57,573 nucleotides of DNA from Epilithonimonas bovis DSM 19482 (GTDB lineage Bacteria; Bacteroidota; Bacteroidia; Flavobacteriales; Weeksellaceae), in the NCBI RefSeq assembly GCF_900108115.1, contig NZ_FTPU01000021.1, positions 1 to 57,573 on the forward strand, in the 5' to 3' direction. Each line of letters opens with the position of its first letter. The first letter of the stretch is position 1. Shown here piece after piece: positions 35,977 to 46,436 of this stretch. The notes beneath the pieces are model-generated. The model did not search any database. It saw nothing but the letters and a program-made list of their open reading frames with translations, and had not been told where the DNA came from. The position numbers were made by a program, and so were the translations under genes.

Positions 35977-36540
35977 ATGATGAATAACCTCACTGAAAAA
36001 GAGAAAATGATCTCCGGCGAATTATACGATGCAGGCGATGCTGCTTTGGTAGAAGAGAGGCAGAGGAGCAAAGATTTGTGTTTCCGTTACAATCAGATTT
36101 TGCCGTCCAAAATGAAAGAGAGAAAAGGCATTATCAAAACACTTTTCGGTAAAACAGAGAAAATGTTCCTTATCGAGCAGCCATTCTACTGCGATTACGG
36201 TTATAATATCGAAATTGGAGAAAATTTTTATGCCAACGTCAACGTTGTGATTCTGGACTGCGCGAAAGTAACTTTCGGAGATAATGTTTTCATCGCACCA
36301 AACTGTGGATTCTATACCGTTAATCATCCTCTTGATACAGAAACCAGAAACAAAGGTTTGGAATATACGCTTCCTATTACCGTGGGAGACAACGTATGGA
36401 TTGGCGCAGGTTGCAGTATTCTGCCGGGCGTTACCATTGGCGATAATGCAGTCATCGGCGCTGGAAGTGTGGTGGTAAAAGATATCCCTGCTAATGTTTT
36501 AGCCGTGGGAAATCCTTGTAAAGTCATCAAAGAAATTTAG
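35977..36540 (+). CDS. Maltose O-acetyltransferase-like sugar acetyltransferase
   Basis: Acetylates a sugar hydroxyl from acetyl-CoA in the cytoplasm. The 187-residue protein has the Maa N-terminal domain (KEKMISGELYDAGDAALVEE) and left-handed beta-helix hexapeptide repeats (IEIGENFYANVNVVI, VTIGDNAVIGAGSVVVKDIP). The catalytic histidine is His117 in VNHPLD. The length matches the Maa/LacA family; the actual sugar is unknown. ATG 35980 is an equally possible start. Its leader contains dispersed repeat copy A, and the downstream 147 bases contain another repeat-like segment rather than a clean terminator. Confidence 0.92.
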   Translation: MMNNLTEKEKMISGELYDAGDAALVEERQRSKDLCFRYNQILPSKMKERKGIIKTLFGKTEKMFLIEQPFYCDYGYNIEIGENFYANVNVVILDCAKVTFGDNVFIAPNCGFYTVNHPLDTETRNKGLEYTLPITVGDNVWIGAGCSILPGVTIGDNAVIGAGSVVVKDIPANVLAVGNPCKVIKEI

Positions 36541-36547
36541 AGCATTA

Positions 36548-36670
36548 ACCACAAAAGTCCCAAAAGTTTTACAATTAAAATAAATTCTAAAATTTAAAAA
36601 CTTAATGTCCTTTCTATAGTTTTAAAATTAATTTTAAAAACTTAAGTGTTTCTTTTTGTGTCTTTTTTAG
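36548..36670. repeat. Intergenic imperfect inverted repeat of the CACAAAAGTC type
   Basis: Left arm begins ACCACAAAAGTCCCAAAAG (36548-36566). The right end (about 36648-36670) is its rough reverse complement (TTTCTTTTTGTGTCTTTTTT). Inside, TTTAAAAACTTAA occurs twice as a direct repeat (36593-36605, 36633-36645). It separates the convergent acetyltransferase and ligA genes and may also terminate them. Confidence 0.5.
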
Positions 36671-36687
36671 TTTGATGTTTTTAAGTT

Positions 36688-38730
<2,043 letters not shown>

Positions 38731-38774
38731 TTAAAATTAAGATTAAATTTAACAAATGTTTATTTCTTATTAAA

Positions 38775-38803
38775 GTAGAGGATATATTCTATCTCTACCT
38801 TTG
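38775..38803 (+). promoter_or_regulatory. -7 box and overlapping inverted repeat before the glycerophosphodiesterase gene
   Basis: TACCTTTG (38796-38803) matches TAnnTTTG. GTAGAG (38775-38780) and CTCTAC (38793-38798) form an inverted repeat, with inner GATA/TAT symmetry, that overlaps the box and could be an operator. The leader would then be about 165 nt and include repeat copy B. Confidence 0.45.
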
Positions 38804-38842
38804 CCGCAGTTGCAATAACGGACAGGATAATGACAGATTTTG

Positions 38843-38952
38843 CAGATTTATAATTAAGAATTCGGAAAATCAGAAGAATCTGCGAGAATTGTAAAATAAC
38901 GGAAACTTCTTATTTTTAAATTGTTCAAGAATATGAAAGTATCGTGTGACCT
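38843..38952. repeat. Dispersed intergenic repeat, copy B
   Basis: Second copy of the element at 35843. CAGATTTA (38843-38850) and AATCTGCGAGAATTG (38877-38891) align without gaps. The ATGAAAGTATCG...TGACCT block (38933-38952) follows after an extra 19 bases. Confidence 0.65.
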
Positions 38953-38973
38953 CAAAAAAATAAATATCTATCT

Positions 38974-39720
38974 ATGAAAAAAATGATCTGTGGACTGGGA
39001 CTTGTTACCAGTCTTTTGATGAACGCACAAACCCAAATTATTGCCCACCGTGGTTTTTGGAAAACCCAACCGGAAACAACAGAAAACTCTCTGAAAGCCT
39101 TGGAAAATACACAAAAGCTCAAAATCTACGGCTCTGAGTTTGATGTGAGGATGACAAAGGATGGTTATCTGGTGATTAATCACGATGAGCACCACGGCGG
39201 GATGACCATTGCCGATACCAATTTTGCAGATCTGGAAAAGGTAAAATTATCCAATGGTGAAAATTTCCCAACACTTAAAAGCTATCTGGAACAAGGCAAA
39301 AAAGACCCAAAGGTAAAACTGATTGTCGAGATAAAACCAGCTGCTACAAAAGCATTGGAGGACGAGCTGGTAAGAAAAACCATCATAGCGATCAAAGATC
39401 TGAAGTTGGAATCTCAGTGTGAGTTTATCTCATTCAGTTTTAATATCTGTAAGGAGATCAAAAAAGTGGACGCCAGTTTCAAAGTGCAATATCTAAATGG
39501 TGACCTTTCTCCGGAACAGATTAAAAAAGAAGGCTTGGACGGGATCGATTACCACTATAACATCTTCAAAAAGAATCCAACATGGCTGGCAGAAGCCAAA
39601 TCTTTGGGGTTGATTACCAATGCCTGGACGGTGAATGATGTGAAGGTTTTTGATGAGCTTAAGAAACAAGGGATTGGATTTGTGACCACCAATACGCCGG
39701 ATGTTTTTAAAGACAGATAA
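38974..39720 (+). CDS. Secreted glycerophosphodiester phosphodiesterase
   Basis: Hydrolyses glycerophosphodiesters (deacylated phospholipids) to glycerol-3-phosphate and an alcohol. The 248-residue protein has a signal peptide (MKKMICGLGLVTSLLMNAQ), so it works in the periplasm or outside. GDPD active-site residues are present: His25 and Arg26 in IIAHRGFW, Glu55 and Asp57 in GSEFDVRM, His70 in VINHDEHH, and a late lysine-containing VEIKP. Its ATG is preceded by TAAATATCTATCT, nearly identical to the leader of the phosphoesterase gene at 44691. It precedes a SusC/SusD pair, suggesting shared phosphoester scavenging, though a strong terminator separates them. Confidence 0.94.
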   Translation: MKKMICGLGLVTSLLMNAQTQIIAHRGFWKTQPETTENSLKALENTQKLKIYGSEFDVRMTKDGYLVINHDEHHGGMTIADTNFADLEKVKLSNGENFPTLKSYLEQGKKDPKVKLIVEIKPAATKALEDELVRKTIIAIKDLKLESQCEFISFSFNICKEIKKVDASFKVQYLNGDLSPEQIKKEGLDGIDYHYNIFKKNPTWLAEAKSLGLITNAWTVNDVKVFDELKKQGIGFVTTNTPDVFKDR

Positions 39721-39737
39721 AAATTAAAAATTTTGCT

Positions 39738-39772
39738 AAAAAAGCCTGACTTTTTTTAAGTCAGGCTTTTTT
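39738..39772 (+). terminator. Terminator of the glycerophosphodiesterase gene
   Basis: Perfect 15-bp stem (39738-39752 with 39758-39772; core GCCTGACTT/AAGTCAGGC), 5-nt T loop, ending in T. Confidence 0.94.
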
Positions 39773-40127
39773 GGTGCCCGGAGAATTCATATCAGAGAGT
39801 TTTGCGGATGTAGAGCTTTTAATCTCCAAAAACTTCTCTCACCTAATAAAATTACGCTATGCATAATGAATTGCAATTGATTTTGAGAATATTTTGATTA
39901 TTTAAATATCTATTAGTCAATAAATTAAACTTTATTTCGATGTTTTAAAAGATGGACAAATAAGATATAACAAACCCACTGACATATTCGCATTAAAAAT
40001 TCTTAATTATCGTATTGGGTTGGGATATAATATGTTGTAAGTCCTGTTAAAAATAAATTAATATGTCATTCAATTATTCTTTAAGAAATGTTAAAACCAT
40101 ATTAAAATGTTAAAAATAATGACACTA
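39773..40127. other. Long AT-rich intergenic region before susC-like gene
   Basis: About 355 bases with no convincing coding frame, RNA fold or regulator gene. The only structure I can support is the pair of direct repeats at its right end. No sigma/anti-sigma pair is present, unlike many SusC loci. Confidence 0.5.
40086..40115. repeat. Two 11-bp direct repeats upstream of the susC-like promoter
   Basis: AAATGTTAAAA at 40086-40096 and 40105-40115, start-to-start 19 bases, ending 12 bases before the -7 box. They replace a recognisable -33 element, suggesting activator dependence. Confidence 0.6.
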
Positions 40128-40135
40128 TACTTTTG
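40128..40135 (+). promoter_or_regulatory. -7 box of the susC-susD-phosphoesterase operon
   Basis: TACTTTTG matches TAnnTTTG. It contains the TTG (40133) that could be read as a start, so the real start is ATG 40154, 18 bases downstream. Confidence 0.6.
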
Positions 40136-40153
40136 CGCAAACAAAATAAAAGT

Positions 40154-43132
40154 ATGCGAAAAGAGACTCAAAAATTACTTCTATTATCTCTGTTAGGTCT
40201 GGTGAGCGTCAATATGGCAGCTCAGCAAAATACTAAAAAAGATACTGTAAAAAACATCGATGAAGTGGTGGTTACAGCGCTTGGTATCAAAAGACAGGAC
40301 AAGTCGTTAGGCTATGTTGCCGAAAAAGTGAACGCTGATGTGTTTGAAAATATTCAGAATAATAACTGGGCTCAGGGGATGGAAGGCCGTGTTGCCGGAC
40401 TAAAAATACAGACGGCGGGTGCTGGTCCGATGGCTTCTTCCAGAATTACACTCAGGGGCGAAAAATCATTTAACCTTGATGGTAATTATGCGCTGATTGT
40501 TGTAGATGGCGTTCCGCTCAGCAATTCCACCACTGGTACGGGGACAGAGGCTTACGGTGCGGGAACCGGTGGGGATTTACCCATTGATCTTGGTAATGGT
40601 CCCAACAGTATCAATCCTGATGATATTGAATCTGTAACAGTCCTGAAGGGTGCTTCTGCTGCAGCATTATACGGATCGAGGGCAGCAAACGGCGCGTTGA
40701 TGATTACGACAAAATCCGGCAAAACCAAGAATGCCAAAATGCGCGTGTCTTTTAATTCTTCTATGAGTTTTGATTCGGTGTTGAAATGGCCGGATTATCA
40801 GTACGAATATGGGCAGGGAACCTTGGCGAAAAATTCTGCAGGAGAGTTTTATTATTCTTATGGTGCATCAGCGGATGGTGTAAGCACCGGCGGTACAAGT
40901 AGTGCTTTTGGACCAAAATTCGATGGGCAATATTATTACCAATATGATCCAGCAACTGGCGGGCAAAGTGCTGAGAGAAAATTGTGGAGGCCTTATAAGG
41001 ATAATATCAAGGGCTTCTGGGAAACCGGAATGACTTCTTCTAATAACGTTTCTTTTGAAAACAGTACAGAGAGAACCAATTTCCGGGCTTCTTTCACTTA
41101 TCTTGATAACAAATGGATGATGCCTAATACGGGTTTTGACCGTTTCAATGTTGCATTTTCCTTGGATCACAAAGTGACGGATAAATTCAGGATTTCAACC
41201 AAATTCAATTACGCCAATACAAAAAGTGATAATTTGCCGGCAACAGGTTATAACAACCAGTCGATTTCCTACTTCATGATTTTCCAAAACCCCAATGTGG
41301 ATCTTAACTGGTACAAGCCGCTTTGGAAGCAGGGTCAGGAAGGAATTGATCAGATCCACCCGTTCAGTTCATATATCGATAATCCTTATATGATCGCTTA
41401 CCAAATGCTGAATGGTGTGGCAAAAAAAATGGTTACCGGTAATGTGACAGGAACTTATGATTTTAATAAGAACTTTAGTGTCATGCTACGTTCCGGAATC
41501 GAAATGCTGGACGAGAAAAGGACCACCAAAAGGCCATACAGCTCTGCCAATTATCTCAAAGGGTTTTACAGAGAACAGTATATTACGAATAATGAATTTA
41601 ACAATGATTTGTTAATCACATTTAAGAAAGATTTTAACAAGTTTAATATCTCTGCCAATGCCGGGGGAAGCATCCGTTACAATCAATACGTGATGAATGA
41701 CTACCGTGCCGAAGGTCTCAAAGTAGTGGGAGATTATAGCCTGAACAATGCGATCTCTCTTATAACAAAGGTGCCAAAACCTTCTGATCAGCAGACCAAT
41801 TCGGTATATGGGTTGGTAAGTGCCAATTATGATAATAAAATTTTTCTGGACGTAACAGGCCGTAACGACTGGAGCAGCACTTTGCCAGTGGAATACAGAT
41901 CCTTCTTTTATCCATCCGTCAGCACCAGTTTTATATTGTCTGATCTTTTTGGACTCTCAGGTTCCAATTTTAATTATTGGAAGTTAAGGGCATCTTGGGC
42001 CAAAGTAGGTGTTGCAGGTTCGCCTTACATGTTGGACAAATATTACTCAACAAGTGATTTCCAGGGTTCCGCATTGACACCCGGAACCTATCCCAATCCT
42101 AATCTAAAACCGGAAGATAATACCAATATAGAAGCCGGGATGGATTTTTCTTTGCTGAAAAACCGATTGACATACAATGTGACACTTTACCAGAATGATA
42201 CCGATAATCAGATTATTACAATACCAACATTGTTAGAATCCGGCTATTCCTACAGAATCATTAATTCAGGGAATGTGCGAAACCGAGGGGTTGAGATGAG
42301 CCTGAGCGCTATACCGGTGAAGAATAAAAATTTTAGCTGGAATATCTCAGCCAACTGGTCACTTAACAGAAATAAAATTACCTCGTTGCCACCGGAGTTT
42401 GCAGGCGAAAGTTATTACACTATATCATCCGTGGCAGGTGTGCTGTATTATAATGCTGTAGTTGGTGGCTCGTTGGGAGATCTTTACGGTTTCAAACTGG
42501 TAAGAAATGCCAACGGAGATGTGGTATATGATGCCAACACAGGATTGCCTTCAAGGCCAGACAGGGTAGAGAAAGTAGGCAATGCCTTTCCAAAATGGCG
42601 CGCCGGTCTGCAAAACGATTTCAAAATAAAGAATTTTACTATAAGTTTCTCATTTGATGGCCAGTATGGCGGAATGGCTTATTCGCAAACACACCATAAG
42701 ATGTCTGAGCAGGGTAAACTGGAGCATACGCTTGTTGGCAGGGACAACCCGAACGGAACTATTGTCGGGCAGGGTGTAGTGCTTAATAGCGATGGTTCTT
42801 ACAGCCCCAATACCAAAGCGGTTTCGTTGACTTCTTATTATGGCGATTATTACAGAAGGGCTAATGTGGAGACCAACACATTCGACACGTCATTTGTAAA
42901 ACTTAGGGATGCAAGAATTGCTTATTCTTTCTCAAAAGATGTCATTGCACCGCTTAAACTTACCGAACTTACCTTGGCCGTCTTTGGTAAAAACCTGTGG
43001 ATGTGGACCAAGTTCCCAATGTTTGACCCCGAAGTGGCGGCTCTTAATGATTCTACCATCACACCAGGCGCAGAAATTGGGCAGTTGCCAACAGCCAGAA
43101 CGGTGGGTTTCCAAGTTAATTTAAAATTTTAA
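40154..43132 (+). CDS. SusC/RagA-family TonB-linked outer-membrane transporter
   Basis: This 992-residue TonB-dependent barrel works with the SusD-like lipoprotein to import a nutrient across the outer membrane. It has a signal peptide (ending NMAAQ), a short 15-residue linker, the TonB-box/plug start IDEVVVTALGIKRQDKSLGY, and plug motifs VDGVPLSNS and VTVLKGASAAALYGSRAANG. The long barrel ends VGFQVNLKF. It lacks the carboxypeptidase-regulatory domain that most SusC proteins carry before the plug. Start ATG 40154 is chosen because the upstream TTG lies in the -7 box. The substrate is not readable; neighbouring phosphoesterases suggest a phosphorylated compound. Confidence 0.95.
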   Translation: MRKETQKLLLLSLLGLVSVNMAAQQNTKKDTVKNIDEVVVTALGIKRQDKSLGYVAEKVNADVFENIQNNNWAQGMEGRVAGLKIQTAGAGPMASSRITLRGEKSFNLDGNYALIVVDGVPLSNSTTGTGTEAYGAGTGGDLPIDLGNGPNSINPDDIESVTVLKGASAAALYGSRAANGALMITTKSGKTKNAKMRVSFNSSMSFDSVLKWPDYQYEYGQGTLAKNSAGEFYYSYGASADGVSTGGTSSAFGPKFDGQYYYQYDPATGGQSAERKLWRPYKDNIKGFWETGMTSSNNVSFENSTERTNFRASFTYLDNKWMMPNTGFDRFNVAFSLDHKVTDKFRISTKFNYANTKSDNLPATGYNNQSISYFMIFQNPNVDLNWYKPLWKQGQEGIDQIHPFSSYIDNPYMIAYQMLNGVAKKMVTGNVTGTYDFNKNFSVMLRSGIEMLDEKRTTKRPYSSANYLKGFYREQYITNNEFNNDLLITFKKDFNKFNISANAGGSIRYNQYVMNDYRAEGLKVVGDYSLNNAISLITKVPKPSDQQTNSVYGLVSANYDNKIFLDVTGRNDWSSTLPVEYRSFFYPSVSTSFILSDLFGLSGSNFNYWKLRASWAKVGVAGSPYMLDKYYSTSDFQGSALTPGTYPNPNLKPEDNTNIEAGMDFSLLKNRLTYNVTLYQNDTDNQIITIPTLLESGYSYRIINSGNVRNRGVEMSLSAIPVKNKNFSWNISANWSLNRNKITSLPPEFAGESYYTISSVAGVLYYNAVVGGSLGDLYGFKLVRNANGDVVYDANTGLPSRPDRVEKVGNAFPKWRAGLQNDFKIKNFTISFSFDGQYGGMAYSQTHHKMSEQGKLEHTLVGRDNPNGTIVGQGVVLNSDGSYSPNTKAVSLTSYYGDYYRRANVETNTFDTSFVKLRDARIAYSFSKDVIAPLKLTELTLAVFGKNLWMWTKFPMFDPEVAALNDSTITPGAEIGQLPTARTVGFQVNLKF

Positions 43133-43141
43133 TTCAATCCA

Positions 43142-44590
43142 ATGAAAAAAATATTTTTATCAAGCCTAATTGTAATCGCTGTTGCCTGCCTCAACTCTTG
43201 TGACAGAAGCTTCGAAGATATTAACACCGATACCAGCAGAATAAAAGCGCCGTCTGTAGGAAGTTTTCTGGTTCCTATACAGTATGAGATGGGCTCTTAT
43301 GGTTATAACCGGGCAGACGGTTTCACCTTTGATATCATGCAGGTAAGCTTACCATTTACCGATGAAGGCAACTCGGTTAGCCGCTATTATCTAACGGAAA
43401 GTACCGGAAACGGCTTTTGGAACACCAGTTACAAATGGCTGAAGCAAATAAAGGAAATGAACGAAGCGGCCAAAAAAGAAGGTAATAATAATTACCTGGC
43501 CATTTCCAAAGTTCTTAATGCATGGATTATGGCCAACCTTACAGACGCTTATGGCGATGTCCCAATGACGGAAGCGCTAAGGCTGGAGGATAATATCCTA
43601 AGACCAAAATATGATAAACAGAAGGATATCTATACCTTTTTGATTAATGACCTGAAGGAGGCTAACAGCCTTTTTGACACCACCAAAACATTGAGTGAAA
43701 ACGACCTGTTTTTTCAAGCCAACTCCAGCACAGCAGGAATGGTTAAATGGAAAAAGTTCTGTAACTCATTGTCATTAAGATTACTTACAAGAATCCTGAA
43801 AAAGAATGGCGAAGTGAATGTCTATGAGCGGATCAATCAGATTGTAAGCGATCCTGTAACATACCCGATTTTCCAAAACAATGCAGACGGAGCCACGCTT
43901 GACATCTCTGGTGTTGCGCCGCTGTTGCCTCCTATTGCCAGGCCACAGGATTTTACCACGGGCCGGGCAGCATCAGAATTTTTTGTTGAGACTTTGAAGT
44001 CCAATAATGACCCGCGTCTCAGTTTGTTTTTTTCAAAAGCAAAATTACTGAAAGACAATACTGATATTGGCTACAAAGGTGCACCATCTGGCTATGCTTT
44101 CGGTACTACCTTTGATTATCAGCCGTCCAATCTCAATCAGAATTTGGCAAAAGCACCGCTTAAAATCCTAATCATGCCTTATGCAGAACTACAGTTCATT
44201 CTTTCGGAGCTCGCTTTCAGGGGGATTATTTCGGGCAGCGCACAAACTTACTATGAGAATGGTGTAAAAGCTACAATAGAACAATGGGGCGCTGTAGTGC
44301 CTGCCAATTACTTTGCCAATCCAAAAGTCGCTTATGATGGTACGTTGGAGCGCATCATGCTTCAGAAGTATGTGGGATTGTTCTTTGTAGACCACCAACA
44401 ATGGTATGAGAAGAGAAGAACCGGGTTCCCTGTTTTACCGAACAATGGTGGATTACTGAATGACGGAAAAATGCCGGAGAGAATCCCTTATCCAACAGTT
44501 ACCAAGGTTCAGAACTACGATAATTACGCTGCGGCTTCTCAGGCTATTGGTGGCGATAATGTCAATACAAAAGTTTGGTGGAATCAATAA
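43142..44590 (+). CDS. SusD/RagB-family nutrient-binding outer-membrane lipoprotein
   Basis: The lid and substrate-capturing partner of the SusC-like barrel encoded 9 bases upstream. The 482-residue protein has a lipobox with Cys20 in LNSCDRSFEDINTD, TPR-like helices (YLAISKVLNAWIMANLTDAYG) followed by DVPMTEAL, and a C-terminal half with FIMLQKYVGLFF-like helix and a WYEKRRTG motif. These fit the SusD-like_2 subgroup better than starch SusD. It acts on the cell surface. The spacing and common strand place it in one operon with the transporter and, 100 bases later, the phosphoesterase. Confidence 0.93.
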   Translation: MKKIFLSSLIVIAVACLNSCDRSFEDINTDTSRIKAPSVGSFLVPIQYEMGSYGYNRADGFTFDIMQVSLPFTDEGNSVSRYYLTESTGNGFWNTSYKWLKQIKEMNEAAKKEGNNNYLAISKVLNAWIMANLTDAYGDVPMTEALRLEDNILRPKYDKQKDIYTFLINDLKEANSLFDTTKTLSENDLFFQANSSTAGMVKWKKFCNSLSLRLLTRILKKNGEVNVYERINQIVSDPVTYPIFQNNADGATLDISGVAPLLPPIARPQDFTTGRAASEFFVETLKSNNDPRLSLFFSKAKLLKDNTDIGYKGAPSGYAFGTTFDYQPSNLNQNLAKAPLKILIMPYAELQFILSELAFRGIISGSAQTYYENGVKATIEQWGAVVPANYFANPKVAYDGTLERIMLQKYVGLFFVDHQQWYEKRRTGFPVLPNNGGLLNDGKMPERIPYPTVTKVQNYDNYAAASQAIGGDNVNTKVWWNQ

Positions 44591-44690
44591 CTGACACTTA
44601 ATCTTTAATAAAATTGTTATGAAATCACCATCAATATCTTTGCTGGCAAAAACTGACAAAGACGAGGTGAAAAAATATAAATATCTACCT

Positions 44691-46274
44691 ATGAATATAA
44701 AATTGATATTACCATCATTACTGATCTCAGCAATGGCATTGGCACAGACTTCCGTTTCAGGCTATGTGTTTGAGGACCTTAATAAAAACCAGAAAAAAGA
44801 AAACCGGGAAAAGGGAATTAGCGGAGTTTCCGTTTCCAACGGTGCACAGGTTGTCTTAACAGATAAAAACGGGCGATACAGTTTACCAATTACAGACGGG
44901 CAAACGGTGTTTGTTATCAAACCTTCCGGCTACGGCGTTCCCGTTAATCAGAACAACCTGCCGCAGTATTATTATCAGTACAAACCTAATGGTTCGCCGG
45001 CTGATTTCAAGTATAAAGGTACTGCGCCTACCGGTGCACTTCCTCAGGAAGTAAATTTTGCTTTGTATAAACAGAACGAAAATAAAAATTTTGATATTCT
45101 CGTATTCGGAGATCCACAGCCGCGCACCGCAAAAGAACTGGATTATTTTAAAAGAGCCATCGTTCACGAGGCCAAATCGAATAAGAAAAATACGGTTTTT
45201 GGGATCTCTTTGGGCGATCTGGTTTGGGATGATCTCAGTTTGCAAAAGCCTTATGCTGATATAATGCGAGAAATGGGATTGCCATGGTATAATGTTATGG
45301 GCAACCATGATATGAATTATGACGCCAAAGAGGACCAGCTGTCCGACGAGACTTTTGAGTCCAATTTTGGCCCGGCCAATTACGCTTTTGATTATGGTAA
45401 TGTACATTTTATGGTTTTGGATGATATTCTCTATCCGGATCCAAGAGATGGTAAAGGTTATTGGGGCGGTTTTCGCGAAGATCAGATTCAGTTTATCCAG
45501 AATGATCTCAAGCTGGTAGATAAGAATAAGTTGATAGTCATCTCTTTCCATATTCCTCTGGAGCATCATAATGAGGATAGTTTCAGGAATGCCGATCGTC
45601 AGAAGTTGTTTGATGCACTGGCACCATTTCCTAACGCTTTGCTATTATCTGCACATACGCACGTCCAGCAGCAGATTTTTTACGGGAAAGCTCAGGGCTG
45701 GAACGGTGCAAAAGACCTTCATGAGTATAATGTAGGTACAACCTGCGGCGATTGGTGGTCTGGCACTGCCGACGATACAGGGTTGCCAACTTCTACCATG
45801 AGAGATGGTACGGCAAAAGGTTATTCTTTCATCAGTTTCAATGATAATCAGTACAACGTTAAGTACAAAATAGCCGGCAAGCCGGAGGATTATCAGATCA
45901 GTTTGTATGTACCAAAAGTGATTCCTTTTCCGTCCAAAACGTCCGCGAAAATTTTGGCTAATTTCTTCATGGGTAGTAAAAAAGACAAACTTCAGTACAG
46001 GATAGACGGCGGCAAATGGCAGGATATGGATTATACAGAAACCGTAGATCCCAGTTTTGCACAATCGGTTTATAAGTGGGATATGACAGATAAACTATTT
46101 CCTGGCAGAAGGCCTTCTAACCCAGAAGATGCAAAACACATCTGGGTGGCTGGTTTTGGTAACAAATTAACGCTCGGCAAGCACAAGGTTGAGGTAAAAG
46201 CCGAGGATATGTATGGTAATCAGTTTTCCGCATCAGAAGAGTTTGATGTACAGGATAATATTATCATTCCGTAG
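44691..46274 (+). CDS. Secreted calcineurin-like metallophosphoesterase (MetallophosN-Metallophos-MetallophosC)
   Basis: The 527-residue enzyme is likely a surface or periplasmic phosphomono- or diesterase. It has a signal peptide (ending AMALAQ), an N-terminal beta-sandwich like SdrD/CNA-B (SVSGYVFEDLNKNQKKE, 21-66), then the catalytic domain: VFGDPQ (Asp141), SLGDLVWDD (Asp176), MGNHD (Asn205, His206), SFHIP and SAHTHV. A C-terminal beta domain follows. Motif I has Gln where the classic DxH has His. I prefer ATG 44691, preceded by TAAATATCTACCT, over ATG 44619, which would hide the signal peptide. It is the third gene of the SusC/D unit. Confidence 0.9.
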   Translation: MNIKLILPSLLISAMALAQTSVSGYVFEDLNKNQKKENREKGISGVSVSNGAQVVLTDKNGRYSLPITDGQTVFVIKPSGYGVPVNQNNLPQYYYQYKPNGSPADFKYKGTAPTGALPQEVNFALYKQNENKNFDILVFGDPQPRTAKELDYFKRAIVHEAKSNKKNTVFGISLGDLVWDDLSLQKPYADIMREMGLPWYNVMGNHDMNYDAKEDQLSDETFESNFGPANYAFDYGNVHFMVLDDILYPDPRDGKGYWGGFREDQIQFIQNDLKLVDKNKLIVISFHIPLEHHNEDSFRNADRQKLFDALAPFPNALLLSAHTHVQQQIFYGKAQGWNGAKDLHEYNVGTTCGDWWSGTADDTGLPTSTMRDGTAKGYSFISFNDNQYNVKYKIAGKPEDYQISLYVPKVIPFPSKTSAKILANFFMGSKKDKLQYRIDGGKWQDMDYTETVDPSFAQSVYKWDMTDKLFPGRRPSNPEDAKHIWVAGFGNKLTLGKHKVEVKAEDMYGNQFSASEEFDVQDNIIIP

Positions 46275-46312
46275 TTTTTTAGATTTCATTTTTTAAGTTT
46301 TATTTTTTACAG

Positions 46313-46337
46313 GCCAGCTTTTCGGAGCTGGCTTTTT
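46313..46337 (+). terminator. Terminator of the susC-susD-phosphoesterase operon
   Basis: 7-bp stem GCCAGCT/AGCTGGC (46313-46319 with 46326-46332), 6-nt loop, five T. Confidence 0.85.
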
Positions 46338-46405
46338 ATTGGCCGTGTGAATGCTAAAATTTTATTAATTCTGCAGTATTATTCTATTTTTAAACTGGTG
46401 TTAGG

Positions 46406-46413
46406 TAATTTTG
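46406..46413 (+). promoter_or_regulatory. -7 box of the SDR gene
   Basis: TAATTTTG, 23 bases before the ATG. No clear -33 TTG. Confidence 0.5.
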
Positions 46414-46436
46414 TATTTTAACAATATAATAAAGTT

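Noticed and set aside
39773-40127. Riboswitch or small RNA in the long spacer before susC
   Set aside because: I found no stable hairpin series or terminator; only AT-rich sequence and two direct repeats.
44883-45569. Minus-strand open frame of 228 codons opposite the phosphoesterase
   Set aside because: Antisense shadow; the plus-strand gene has complete catalytic motifs.
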